Below are positions 16,553 to 24,958 of a DNA stretch of 64,000 bases, piece by piece (the stretch's first letter is position 1; each line of letters begins with the position of its first letter). The stretch spans positions 744,001 through 808,000 of the forward strand of contig NZ_CP130630.1 of assembly GCF_030551255.1 (NCBI RefSeq), read 5' to 3'. The DNA comes from Streptomyces sp. NL15-2K (GTDB lineage: Bacteria; Actinomycetota; Actinomycetes; Streptomycetales; Streptomycetaceae). The translations under genes and the position numbers were made by a program. Under the pieces are notes generated by a model. It made no database searches, was not told the origin of the DNA, and saw only the letters and a program-made list of their open reading frames with translations.

Positions 16553-18511
16553 ATGCCGGTCAAGGTCAGCGTCATCGTTCCCGTCTACAACCCGGGGACC
16601 TACATCGAGGACTGCGTCGCCTCGTTGCTGAGGCAGTCGCTGCCTCCCGACGAGTACGAAGTGATCTTCGTCGACGACGGTTCCACCGACGGCACGCCCG
16701 CGCGCCTCGACGCGCTCGCCGCCGAGCACGCTCGGGTGACGGTCGTCCACCAGGAGAACTCCGGGTGGTCGGGCAAGCCCCGCAACGTCGGGATCGCCGC
16801 CGCCAAGGGCGAGTACGTCATGTTCGTGGACAACGACGACTACCTCGGCGACGAGGCCCTGGAGCGGATGTACGACTACGGGGTGGCCAACGGCGCCGAC
16901 GTGGTGATCGGCAAGATGGCCGGCCGCGGCCGGTCCGTGCCGGTGGAACTGTTCCGCCGCAACCACCCGCGCGCCACCGTCGAGAACGCCCCCCTGATCG
17001 ACAGCCTCACTCCGCACAAGATGTTCCGCCGGGCCTTCCTGGACGACATCGGCCTGAGGTTTCCGGAGGGCAGGCGGCGCCTCGAGGACCACGTCTTCGT
17101 CACCGAGGCGTTCCTGCGCGCGGACAACGTCTCGGTGCTCAGCGACTACGTCTGCTACTACCACGTCCGACGGGACGACGCCTCCAACGCGGGCTTCCAG
17201 CGCTTCGACCCGGTCGGGTACTTCAAGAACCTCCGCGAGGCCCTCGACGTCGTCGAGCGGTACACCGAGCCGGGACCGGTGCGCGACAAGCTCCACCGGC
17301 GCTGGCTGCGCAACGAGATGGTCGAGCGCATGCGCGGCCGGCGCCTGCTCGCCCTGCCGGCGGACTACCGCAAGGAGCTGTTCGACGAGATCCACGGGGT
17401 CGTCGTCGAGCGCTTCGGGCCCGGTGCGGCGGCCGGGCTCCAGCCCACGCAGCGGATCGTCGCCGCGCTGATCGGGGCCGACCGGGCCGACGACGTCGTG
17501 GCGTTCGCCGAGTGGGAGACCTCGGTCGCCCTCAAGGCCGAGCCCGGAAGCATCCGGTGGGAGGACGGCTCGCTGCGGATCGACCTCGCCGCCGAGTACA
17601 CGAGCGGCGGCCGGCCGATGACGTACCCGGCGCGCCCCACCGGCACCCGGCTGGAAGGACCGCCCAAGGACATCGCCGAGGCGGTCGCCTGGGTGGAGGC
17701 CGACAGCGTCGCCCGCTTCGGCAAGGCCACGGCCGAGCTGATGCTGCGGGAGCGCTCCAGCGGCGCGCAGTACTTCCAGCCCGTGGAGTTCACCCGCGAG
17801 ATCGTCCCGGCTCAGGAGGGTGAGCGGGTCCGGCTGGTGCTGCGCGCGACGGCCGCCGTCGATCCCGCCACCGCGGCCGGCGGCACCCCGCCGGACGCCG
17901 GGCTGTGGGACGCCTTCGTCCGCGTCAAGCTGGGCGGCTGGACCAAGGAGTGCCGCCTCGGTCCGGTCCCCCGCAAGGGCCGGACGGCCGGGTCCGCCGG
18001 CCTGGTCGGCGGCCGTGTCGTGCTGCCGTACTGGACCGAACGGCAGGGCAGCCTCGCCCTGGACGTCGACCGGGCGACCAAACGCCTGGGCCTGGGTGAC
18101 CTCGCGCCCGAGAAGGTCACCGTCACCGGTGACCGGTTGAGCGCGCCCCTGCCGCTGCACGTCCCCGGCGACACCGAGGTGCGGTTGCGGTTCAGCGGCG
18201 GCACCACCTCCTTCGACGGTCCGGGCACCCTGTCCCCGTCCTCCGACGGCTCCGCGGCCGCTCTGGAGGCCGTGCTGCCCGTCGGGCGGCTGAAGGGCGC
18301 GGCCTGGCGGGTCGCGCTGTGTCCGGCGCCGGATGCCGACGAGCCGCGCTTCCTCGCGCTGCCGTTCGCCCTGCGCGGTGGGATGGGCGGTGTGCAGGTG
18401 GTGCGGAAGCCGCAGCCCGGCGTCGCACTGCGGCTGGCCCGCAAGGCGCGGCGTGTGCTCGGCAGGGTCCGGGGGAAGGCGGCCTCCCGGCTCAAGGCAT
18501 GGAGGCGATGA
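16553..18511 (+). CDS. Glycosyltransferase family 2, cell-surface polysaccharide type
   Basis: A 652-residue protein. Residues ~1-220 are a GT-A domain: VSVIVPVYNPGTYIEDCVASLL, the nucleotide motif VIFVDDGSTDGTPARLD and the metal-binding MFVDNDDYLG. A helical segment follows (~220-310), then a long beta-rich C-terminal region (~320-600) without clear motifs, and a basic tail (LARKARRVLGRVRGKAASRLKAWRR). This architecture is common in Streptomyces wall glycopolymer clusters. It is convergent with the rfbABD-methyltransferase operon, suggesting it uses a dTDP-deoxysugar or acts on the same glycan; donor and acceptor are inferred. ATG 16553 is chosen because the upstream in-frame ATG lies inside the hairpin. 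Confidence 0.88.
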   Translation: MPVKVSVIVPVYNPGTYIEDCVASLLRQSLPPDEYEVIFVDDGSTDGTPARLDALAAEHARVTVVHQENSGWSGKPRNVGIAAAKGEYVMFVDNDDYLGDEALERMYDYGVANGADVVIGKMAGRGRSVPVELFRRNHPRATVENAPLIDSLTPHKMFRRAFLDDIGLRFPEGRRRLEDHVFVTEAFLRADNVSVLSDYVCYYHVRRDDASNAGFQRFDPVGYFKNLREALDVVERYTEPGPVRDKLHRRWLRNEMVERMRGRRLLALPADYRKELFDEIHGVVVERFGPGAAAGLQPTQRIVAALIGADRADDVVAFAEWETSVALKAEPGSIRWEDGSLRIDLAAEYTSGGRPMTYPARPTGTRLEGPPKDIAEAVAWVEADSVARFGKATAELMLRERSSGAQYFQPVEFTREIVPAQEGERVRLVLRATAAVDPATAAGGTPPDAGLWDAFVRVKLGGWTKECRLGPVPRKGRTAGSAGLVGGRVVLPYWTERQGSLALDVDRATKRLGLGDLAPEKVTVTGDRLSAPLPLHVPGDTEVRLRFSGGTTSFDGPGTLSPSSDGSAAALEAVLPVGRLKGAAWRVALCPAPDADEPRFLALPFALRGGMGGVQVVRKPQPGVALRLARKARRVLGRVRGKAASRLKAWRR

Positions 18512-18645
18512 AGTTGCGTTCCTTGGGAATCGAGGGGGCGGAGGCGGAGCGGTCGGGTCTGCTGCCGTCGTACGCCGCCTGCTCCGCCTACTCCACCTGC
18601 TCCGCCTACTACACGGCCCTGCGCGGCGGGAACCCCGGCGCCTGA
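18508..18645 (+). CDS. Small Tyr/Cys/Ser-rich peptide coupled to the glycosyltransferase
   Basis: A 45-residue frame whose ATG overlaps the glycosyltransferase stop (ATGA); alternative starts are ATG 18499 and TTG 18514, the latter with GGAGG 8 bp upstream. It ends immediately before a strong terminator, as expected for the last gene of a unit. The N-terminal half is charged (LRSLGIEGAEAERSG) and the C-terminal half carries a duplicated CSAY motif (YAACSAYSTCSAYYTALRGG). The shape resembles a leader-core ribosomal peptide precursor, but no modifying enzyme is identifiable nearby and I recognise no family. Coding status rests on position and composition only. Confidence 0.5.
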   Translation: MKLRSLGIEGAEAERSGLLPSYAACSAYSTCSAYYTALRGGNPGA

Positions 18646-18654
18646 CCCTGAACG

Positions 18655-18693
18655 CCCGGAACCCCGGCCGCCGTCGGCAGCCGGGGTTCCGGG
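18655..18693. terminator. Bidirectional terminator hairpin
   Basis: Perfect 14-bp stem (18655-18668 with 18680-18693, CCCGGAACCCCGGC arm) and an 11-nt loop between the convergent glycosyltransferase/small-peptide unit and the methyltransferase-rfb operon. No U-run on either side, as is common in Streptomyces. Confidence 0.8.
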
Positions 18694-18700
18694 CAGCGGT

Positions 18701-19504
18701 TCACCGGCTGACGGAGAGCTGTTCCACAGCGTTGCGCAGCGGTTCCCAGCCGCGGGAGCGCGGCACGCCGAGGTTGCGGGCCTTCACCATGGCGCGCCAG
18801 AACGGCGCCTGTACCAGCGTCTCGGGCTGCACCGCCCGCACCCGTTCCAGGATCGCCTCGGGGACCTTCTGCGGGTCCGGCACGTTGTACTCGGCCATGA
18901 TCTCGTCGTACTTGTCGTGCAGCACGGTGTTGCCGGGATCGGCGCCGAAGACGACGAGCTGTCCGGTGGGCTGGGTGTCGACGTGGACGGTGACCAGGTC
19001 GGGGCGGTACCGCTTGAGGATCTCGTAGACCTTGTAGACGTCGCCCGTCCAGGCGCCGGTGTGCCGGTCGCGGGCCGCCTCGTCGATGTTGCGCGGCAGC
19101 ATGTCGTCCAGGACGATCACGCTCGACCAGTCGGAGTGCTTCTCCACGTTCATGAAGTCGCGCAGCGCGTACTCGAACAGGTGCATGCCGTCGATGAACG
19201 ACAGATCGAGGGTCGTACGCCGCCAGTACCCGATCGGGCTGCGGCCCCGGCGCAGGTTGCGCACCGGGTGGCGGCCGCCCTTGAGGTGGGCGAGGGGATT
19301 GTCACGGGCGAAGAAGTCGTCGCTGGTGGCCTTCACCAGGTGGACGTCGCACTTGATTTCAGTGACCACCTTGAAGGCGGGGTCGATGGCGACGCTGGGG
19401 ACACGGGACAGTGTCAGGCTGCGGCCGTCGTTGACTCCGATCTCCAGGTAGTTGCGGTTGGCGCTGGCCTTGTGCAGCTCCCGCAGGAACTCATGGCGTT
19501 TCAC
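18701..19504 (-). CDS. Class I SAM methyltransferase (Methyltransf_24-like) in the rfb operon
   Basis: A 267-residue protein with NYLEIGVNDGRSLTLSRV (motif I, ~residues 18-35), VAIDPAFKV, LDLSFIDGMHLFEYALRDFMNVEKH (~99-123) and VIVLDDMLPR (~129-138). These are the arrangement of Methyltransf_24 proteins that modify sugars or glycans. GTG 19504 overlaps the rfbD stop (GTGA), making it the last gene of an rfbA-rfbB-rfbD-methyltransferase operon. O-methylation of the dTDP-deoxysugar or the assembled glycan is the obvious inference. A bidirectional terminator follows. Confidence 0.85.
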   Translation of the reverse strand: MKRHEFLRELHKASANRNYLEIGVNDGRSLTLSRVPSVAIDPAFKVVTEIKCDVHLVKATSDDFFARDNPLAHLKGGRHPVRNLRRGRSPIGYWRRTTLDLSFIDGMHLFEYALRDFMNVEKHSDWSSVIVLDDMLPRNIDEAARDRHTGAWTGDVYKVYEILKRYRPDLVTVHVDTQPTGQLVVFGADPGNTVLHDKYDEIMAEYNVPDPQKVPEAILERVRAVQPETLVQAPFWRAMVKARNLGVPRSRGWEPLRNAVEQLSVSR

Positions 19505-20376
19505 GCAGGGGACTCCTTGCGGATCCGGGGAATTGCTTCGTGCAGAGCGGTGCGCCAGTCACGCAGCGGCGGCAGGCCGAGCCGCTGCCAGCGGCCGTGC
19601 GCGAGGGCGCTGTATGCGGGGCGCGGCGCGGGCCGTGGGAAGGCCGCGCTGCTGACGGGGCACACCCGGTCCGGGTCGGCTCCGAGGTGCGCGAACACCT
19701 CGCGAGCCAGTTCGTACCAGGTGGCCTCGCCGGAACTCGTGGCGTGCAGGACGCCGCTCGCGTCGCGGCCCACCCGGGGGCCGAGGTCCGCGATGCCTTC
19801 GGCGACGTCCGCGCTCCAGGTCGGTTGTCCGCGCTGGTCGTCGACTACGTCGACGGTGTCGCGGCGGGCTTCGAGCTCGGCCATCGTACGCACGAAGCTG
19901 CGGCCGTGGACTCCGTAGAGCCAGGCGGTGCGTACGACGACGCCCGCGCCGGGCAGTTCGCGCAGCACGGCCTGTTCTCCGGCGAGCTTGGTGCGGCCGT
20001 AGGCCGTGCGAGGGGCGGGCGGGTGGTCCTCGGGGTAGGGACTGGTGCGGGCGTCGCCGGGGAAGACGTAGTCGGTGGATATGTGGACCAGTCGGGCGCC
20101 CCGCTCGGCGGCGGCGCGGGCCAGCAGCCGGGGTCCGTCGCCGTTGATCCGCAGCGCCCGTTCCTCGTCGCTCTCGGCGTCGTCGACGGCCGTGTACGCG
20201 GCGCAGTTGACCACGATGTCGGGGCGGTGCTCGGCGAACGCCCCCTCGACGGCTTCGGCGGTGGTGATGTCCAGGGCGGTGCGGTCCAGCCCTGTCACCT
20301 CCTCGCCGCGGCGCCGGAGTTCGTCCACCATGTCGTGGCCGAGCATGCCGCCCGCGCCGGTGACCAGCCACCTCAT
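19501..20376 (-). CDS. rfbD: dTDP-4-dehydrorhamnose reductase
   Basis: A 291-residue SDR of the RmlD type. NADPH-binding RWLVTGAGGMLGHDMV lies at the N-terminus, then VNCAAYTAVDDAESDEE (~residues 66-82), HISTDYVFPGDA (~98-109), the catalytic YGRTKLAGE (~122-130, YxxxK) and VVRTAWLYG. It reduces dTDP-4-keto-6-deoxy sugars to dTDP-L-rhamnose or, acting without the RfbC epimerase, other 6-deoxyhexoses. ATG 20376 overlaps the rfbB stop (ATGA). No rfbC gene is seen in the operon or window. Confidence 0.93.
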   Translation of the reverse strand: MRWLVTGAGGMLGHDMVDELRRRGEEVTGLDRTALDITTAEAVEGAFAEHRPDIVVNCAAYTAVDDAESDEERALRINGDGPRLLARAAAERGARLVHISTDYVFPGDARTSPYPEDHPPAPRTAYGRTKLAGEQAVLRELPGAGVVVRTAWLYGVHGRSFVRTMAELEARRDTVDVVDDQRGQPTWSADVAEGIADLGPRVGRDASGVLHATSSGEATWYELAREVFAHLGADPDRVCPVSSAAFPRPAPRPAYSALAHGRWQRLGLPPLRDWRTALHEAIPRIRKESPA

Positions 20377-21350
20377 GACAGTCCCTGGGCGCGTCGCTTC
20401 AGCGGCTCCCACCAGGCGCGGTTGTCCCGGTACCAGGCGACGGTGTCGGCGAGGCCGTCCGCGAAGTCGTGCCGGGGGCGGTAGCCGAGCTCGGTGCGCG
20501 CCTTGGAGCAGTCGACCGAGTAGCGCAGGTCGTGGCCCTTGCGGTCGGTGACGTACTCCACGCTGTCCCAGTCCGCGCCGCAGGCCTCGAGCAGCAGGCC
20601 GGTCAGCTCCTTGTTGCTCAGTTCGGTGCCGCCGCCGATGTTGTACACCTCGCCGGGGCGGCCCTTGGTGCGCACGAGTTCGACGCCCTGGCAGTGGTCC
20701 TCGACGTGCAGCCAGTCGCGGACGTTGAGGCCCTCCCCGTACAGCGGGACCTTCTTCCCGTCGAGGAGATTGGTGATGAACAGCGGGATGACCTTCTCGG
20801 GAAACTGGTGCGGGCCGTAGTTGTTGGAGCAGCGGGTGACCCGGACGTCCAGGCCGTGGGTGTGATGATAGGCCAGGGCGAGCAGGTCGGAGGAGGCTTT
20901 CGAGGCGGAATACGGGGAGCTGGGCCGCAGCGGGTGCTCCTCGGGCCAGGAGCCCTCCTGGATGGAGCCGTAGACCTCGTCGGTGGAGATGTGCACGAAG
21001 GTCTCCACGCCCTGGCGCAGGGCCCCCTCCAGCAGGGTCTGCGTGCCCACCGCGTTGGTGAGGACGAAGTCGTCCGCCCCGGTGATCGAACGGTCGACGT
21101 GTGACTCGGCGGCGAAGTGCACCACGTGGTCGGCGTCGGCCATCAGCTTGTCGACGAGTTCGGCGTCACGGATGTCGCCCTGCACGAACTCCAGCCGGGG
21201 ATGGTCGAGTTCGAGGTTGTCGAGGGTGCCGGCGTAGGTGAGCTTGTCCAGCACCGTGATCCGTGGCGCGTCGGGTTCGCCGGAGGCGAGGAGCCCGCGG
21301 ACGTACGCGGAGCCGATGAACCCGGCGGCGCCGGTGACGAGGAGGTTCAT
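20373..21350 (-). CDS. rfbB: dTDP-glucose 4,6-dehydratase
   Basis: A 325-residue extended SDR. NAD-binding LLVTGAAGFIGSAYVRGLL lies at the N-terminus, HFAAESHVDRSI (~residues 78-89), the catalytic Thr-Asp-Glu in HISTDEVYGSI (~119-129), YSASKASSDLL (YxxxK, ~149) and RCSNNYGPHQFPEK follow. It converts dTDP-glucose to dTDP-4-keto-6-deoxyglucose. The start overlaps the rfbA stop by 4 bp, and its own stop overlaps rfbD, so the genes are translationally coupled. Confidence 0.95.
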   Translation of the reverse strand: MNLLVTGAAGFIGSAYVRGLLASGEPDAPRITVLDKLTYAGTLDNLELDHPRLEFVQGDIRDAELVDKLMADADHVVHFAAESHVDRSITGADDFVLTNAVGTQTLLEGALRQGVETFVHISTDEVYGSIQEGSWPEEHPLRPSSPYSASKASSDLLALAYHHTHGLDVRVTRCSNNYGPHQFPEKVIPLFITNLLDGKKVPLYGEGLNVRDWLHVEDHCQGVELVRTKGRPGEVYNIGGGTELSNKELTGLLLEACGADWDSVEYVTDRKGHDLRYSVDCSKARTELGYRPRHDFADGLADTVAWYRDNRAWWEPLKRRAQGLS

Positions 21351-22426
21351 GAATGGATCTGCACCTTGCTGTGGTCTCCGAGGACGAGACGGTGGGCGCT
21401 GGGCACACTGGGTGCCGGGGTCACCTCGACATGGCGGCCGATCAGTGAGGACTCGATCCTGCCCACGCCGCGGATCGAGGAGTCACGCAGGACGATGGAG
21501 AACTCCAGCTCGCTGTCGGTGATCCGGCAGTTCTCCGCGACGGAGGTGAAGGGGCCGACGTAGGAGTCGCTGACCACCGTGCCGGCGGCGATGACGACGG
21601 GGCCGACTATGCGTGAGTTCACGATCCGCGCCCCCTCCTCCACCACGACCCGGCCGACGGTCTCGGTCGCCTCGTCCACCTCGCCGTCGATACGGCGGTC
21701 GAAGCTCTCCAGGACCATCCGGTTCACCTCGAGCATGTCCGTGACGTTCCCGGTGTCCTTCCAGTAGCCCTTGATGGTCGTGGAGCGTACGTCGGCGCGG
21801 GTGTCGATCAGCTGCTGGATGGCGTGGGTGATCTCCAGCTCGCCTCGCCAGGACGGCTCGATGGAGCGCACCGCCTCGTGGATCAAGGGCGTGAACAGGT
21901 ACACCCCGACCAGGGCGAGGTCGCTCTTGGGGCGTTCGGGTTTCTCCTCCAGGCCGATGACCTGCCCGGTGGGGTCGAGTTCGGCGACGCCGAAGGAGCG
22001 GGGGTCGGGCACGCGGGTGAGCAGGATCTGGGCGTCGGGCCGGTTTGCGCGGAACTCCTCGACGAGGTCGGTGATGCCGCCGACGATGAAGTTGTCGCCC
22101 AGGTACATCACGAAGTCGTCGTCGCCGAGATAGTCCCGGGCGATCAGCACCGCGTGGGCGAGTCCCAGGGGGCGTTCCTGAGGGATGTAGGTGATCTTCA
22201 GACCGAAGCGCGATCCGTCGCCGACCGCCTCCTCGATCTCCGCGGCGGTGTCACCGACGATCATTCCGACGTCGGTGATACCCGCTGCGGCGATGGATTC
22301 CAGGCCGTAGAACAGGACAGCCTTGTTCGCCACGGGAACCAGTTGCTTGGCCGAGGTGTGTGTGATCGGCCTCAACCGCGTACCGGCACCCCCGGACAGC
22401 ACGAGAGCCTTCATCTGCGTCACCAT
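21347..22426 (-). CDS. rfbA: Glucose-1-phosphate thymidylyltransferase, long form
   Basis: A 355-359-residue nucleotidyltransferase that makes dTDP-glucose from glucose-1-phosphate and dTTP. The GT-A-like core has KALVLSGGAGTRLRPITHTSAKQLVPVANK, YIPQERPLGLAHAV, YLGDNFIVGG and GLEEKPERPKSDLALVGVY. A C-terminal left-handed beta-helix (RIVNSRIVGPVVIAAGTVVSDSYVGPF, ~residues 265-345) marks the long Streptomyces/RmlA3 type rather than the ~290-residue short form. ATG 22426 has GGGGGA 7 bp upstream; ATG 22414 (MKALVL) is the alternative. First gene of the leftward rfb operon. Confidence 0.93.
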   Translation of the reverse strand: MVTQMKALVLSGGAGTRLRPITHTSAKQLVPVANKAVLFYGLESIAAAGITDVGMIVGDTAAEIEEAVGDGSRFGLKITYIPQERPLGLAHAVLIARDYLGDDDFVMYLGDNFIVGGITDLVEEFRANRPDAQILLTRVPDPRSFGVAELDPTGQVIGLEEKPERPKSDLALVGVYLFTPLIHEAVRSIEPSWRGELEITHAIQQLIDTRADVRSTTIKGYWKDTGNVTDMLEVNRMVLESFDRRIDGEVDEATETVGRVVVEEGARIVNSRIVGPVVIAAGTVVSDSYVGPFTSVAENCRITDSELEFSIVLRDSSIRGVGRIESSLIGRHVEVTPAPSVPSAHRLVLGDHSKVQIHS

Positions 22427-22898
22427 AGTGCGTCCCCCGGGGAACGGACCATGGCGGGGGTGTGGCTCGTCGGTTACGGCAGCGGTGGGCTCCGGGTTAC
22501 GGCGGCCGGGAGCCGTTGGTCATGGCCGCGGGCGGTCAGTCCTCGCCGCGGAAAATGTTCCCCTCGGATTCCGGGCGGGCCGTGCGCGGTGTGCTCCGGT
22601 CCTCGACCGCCGGGAGACAGGTCCGCAAAGCGCGTTCGCTCCGCAGTCGGCGGGCCCTGGACCAGCCCGTCTCTGGCCGTCGGACAACGGGTTTTGGCTC
22701 ACTGGTCTGCGCGGTCACAGCGTTTCATCTTCCTTCTGAGTCCGTCGCCGCCCCCGGCCGCTGCGGGGCCGGGGGCGCTCCGTCCTTCCGTGCTGTGCCA
22801 ACGAGTCCCCTGTGGTGATCCGGTCAAACCACAGGGCGTGGCGCGAACGGCTCCCTGGTGGGCGGCGGTAGCGTCGCCGCGGTCCGGAGAGGAGGACG
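22427..22898. other. Divergent intergenic region between rfbA and ctaD
   Basis: About 470 bp holding the leftward rfb promoter region and the rightward ctaD leader. It contains a GC-rich hairpin (see 22748-22776). ctaD is preceded by GGAGAGGAGG near 22885-22894. No supported small gene. Confidence 0.5.
22748..22776. terminator. GC-rich hairpin upstream of ctaD
   Basis: CCGCCCCCGGCC and its complement GGCCGGGGGCG flank a short loop (GCTGCGG), giving an 11-bp stem about 120 bp before ctaD. It could be an upstream terminator, insulating ctaD, or a leader structure; nothing transcribed rightward is evident before it. Confidence 0.45.
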
Positions 22899-24572
22899 AT
22901 GACGGATTTGTCGGAACATGGGGAGGCCGCCGAGTGGCCCGGCGTCCCTGAGCGCTCGCTCGGCAGGGCGCTGCTGCGCTGGACCTCGACGACCGACCAC
23001 AAGGTGATCGGCCGTCTGTACATGGTCACGGCCTTCGGCTTCTTCCTTCTGGGCGGCCTGCTGGCCCTGGCCATACGGGCCGAACTCGCCCGCCCGGGGC
23101 TGCAGTTCGTGAACGAGCACACCTACAACCAGCTCTTCACGATCCACGGCACGATCATGATGCTGCTGTTCGCGACCCCGATGTTCGCCGGCTTCGCCAA
23201 CGTCGTGATGCCCCTGCAGATCGGCGCCCCGGACCTGGCCTTCCCGCGGCTCAACGCCCTGTCGTACTGGATGTACCTCTTCGGCGGGCTGATGGTCGTC
23301 GCGGGCTTCGTCGTCCCCGGCGGGGCGGCGGCGTTCGGCTGGTTCGCCTACGCCCCGCTGAACAGCGCCTACCACTCCCCCGGGGCGGGCGCCGACCTGT
23401 GGGTGATGGGCCTGGTGGTGACGGGCGTGTCGACGACACTGACCGCCGTCAACTTCATCGCCACCATCATGTGCCTGCGGGCCCCCGGCATGACCATGTT
23501 CCGGATGCCGATCTTCACCTGGAACGTGCTGTTCACCTCGATCCTCGTGCTGCCGTCGTTCCCCGTGCTCACCGCGGCGCTGCTGGCGCTGGAGACGGAC
23601 CGGAAGTTCGGCGCGCACGTCTTCGACGCGACGAACGGCGGGGCGATCCTGTGGCAGCACCTGTTCTGGTTCTTCGGTCATCCCGAGGTCTACATCGTGG
23701 CCCTGCCGTTCTTCGGGATCATCACGGAGATCATCCCCGTGTTCTCACGCAAGCCGCTGTTCGGCTATCTGCCGCTGATCGGCGCGACCGTCGCGATCAC
23801 CATGCTGTCCGCGGTCGTGTGGGCGCACCACATGTTCGCCACCGGCGCCGTACTGCTGCCGTTCTTCTCCCTGATGTCGTTCCTGATCGCCGTGCCCACC
23901 GGGATCAAGTTCTTCGTCTGGATCGGCACCATGTACAGGGGGTCGCTGTCGTTCGAGACGCCGATGCTGTGGGCGCTGGGCTTTCTGGTGTCGTTCCTGC
24001 TGGGCGGGCTGAGCGGGGTGATCATCGCCTCGCCGCCACTGGACTTCCACCTCACCGACTCGTACTTCATCGTGGCGCATCTGCACTACGTGCTGTTCGG
24101 CACCGTGGTGTTCGCGATGTTCGCCGGGTTCTACTTCTGGTGGCCCAAGTTCACCGGGAAGCTGCTCGACGAGCGGCTGGGCAAGCTGCACTTCTGGCTG
24201 CTGTTCCCGGCGTTCCAGCTGACCTTCCTGGTGCAGCACTGGCTGGGCGAGGAGGGCATGCCCCGCCGGTACGCCGACTACCTGGCCGCCGACGGCTTCA
24301 CCCTGCTCAACTCCCTGTCGTCGGCAGGGGCGTTCCTGCTCGGGGTGTCCACCCTGCCCTTCCTCTACAACGTCTGGCGCACCGCCCGCTACGGGCGGCC
24401 AGTGACCGTGGACGACCCCTGGGGGTACGGGCGGGGGCTGGAATGGGCGACCGGGTGTCCGCCGCCGCGTCACAACTTCCTCGCGCTGCCCCGGGTGCGG
24501 TCCGAGGCGCCGGCGTTCGATCTGCACCATCCGGGGATCGTCCAGCAGGAGAAGGAGCAGGGGCTGCGATGA
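22899..24572 (+). CDS. ctaD: Cytochrome c oxidase subunit I (accessory copy)
   Basis: A 557-residue heme-copper oxidase subunit I with about 12 TM helices. Visible ligands and motifs: HGTIMMLLF (low-spin heme His, ~residue 85), [18 protein letters not shown] (CuB His and the Tyr crosslink, ~257-275), WAHHMFATG (CuB His pair, ~309), [19 protein letters not shown] (high- and low-spin heme His, ~385-403). The N-terminal [17 protein letters not shown] is standard. Coupled by ATGA to a subunit IV gene. No ctaC or ctaE accompanies it, so subunits II and III must come from elsewhere; I infer a second, alternative oxidase subunit set. Confidence 0.95.
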   Translation: MTDLSEHGEAAEWPGVPERSLGRALLRWTSTTDHKVIGRLYMVTAFGFFLLGGLLALAIRAELARPGLQFVNEHTYNQLFTIHGTIMMLLFATPMFAGFANVVMPLQIGAPDLAFPRLNALSYWMYLFGGLMVVAGFVVPGGAAAFGWFAYAPLNSAYHSPGAGADLWVMGLVVTGVSTTLTAVNFIATIMCLRAPGMTMFRMPIFTWNVLFTSILVLPSFPVLTAALLALETDRKFGAHVFDATNGGAILWQHLFWFFGHPEVYIVALPFFGIITEIIPVFSRKPLFGYLPLIGATVAITMLSAVVWAHHMFATGAVLLPFFSLMSFLIAVPTGIKFFVWIGTMYRGSLSFETPMLWALGFLVSFLLGGLSGVIIASPPLDFHLTDSYFIVAHLHYVLFGTVVFAMFAGFYFWWPKFTGKLLDERLGKLHFWLLFPAFQLTFLVQHWLGEEGMPRRYADYLAADGFTLLNSLSSAGAFLLGVSTLPFLYNVWRTARYGRPVTVDDPWGYGRGLEWATGCPPPRHNFLALPRVRSEAPAFDLHHPGIVQQEKEQGLR

Positions 24573-24958
24573 GGACCGAGGCCTTGCTGTTCGGTGTGGT
24601 GGCGTTGTTCTTCGCGGGAGTGGCCGCCCTGTACGGCTGGTGGTCCCAGGAGCCGGCCGGGACGGCGGTGCTGGTGATCGCGTTCCTGATGGGCGCCGTC
24701 GTCTCCTTCTTCAGTGCGGTGCAGTACCGCCGCAAGGGCCGGCGCCCGCAGGACCTCGGCGACGCCGAAGTGGCCGACGGCGCGGGCCCGTTGGAGTTCT
24801 TCCCGCCGGACAGCCGGTGGCCGGTGGTCACGGCGCTGGGTTTCGCCGTGGCCGCCACGGGGGTGGTCTACGGGCTGTGGCTGTTCCTCATCGGGTGTGC
24901 CGTGTTGGCCCGCGGTGTTCTGGGGCTGGTGTTCCAGTACGTCGACCGGGAGGGGTGA
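24569..24958 (+). CDS. ctaF: Cytochrome c oxidase subunit IV (actinobacterial CtaF)
   Basis: A 129-residue membrane protein with two N-terminal TM helices ([20 protein letters not shown], then [20 protein letters not shown]), a cytoplasmic [32 protein letters not shown] loop and two more hydrophobic segments, matching actinobacterial CtaF. ATG 24569 overlaps the ctaD stop. Its last 71 bp overlap, tail to tail, the end of the oppositely oriented qcrB-like gene. Confidence 0.9.
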   Translation: MRTEALLFGVVALFFAGVAALYGWWSQEPAGTAVLVIAFLMGAVVSFFSAVQYRRKGRRPQDLGDAEVADGAGPLEFFPPDSRWPVVTALGFAVAATGVVYGLWLFLIGCAVLARGVLGLVFQYVDREG

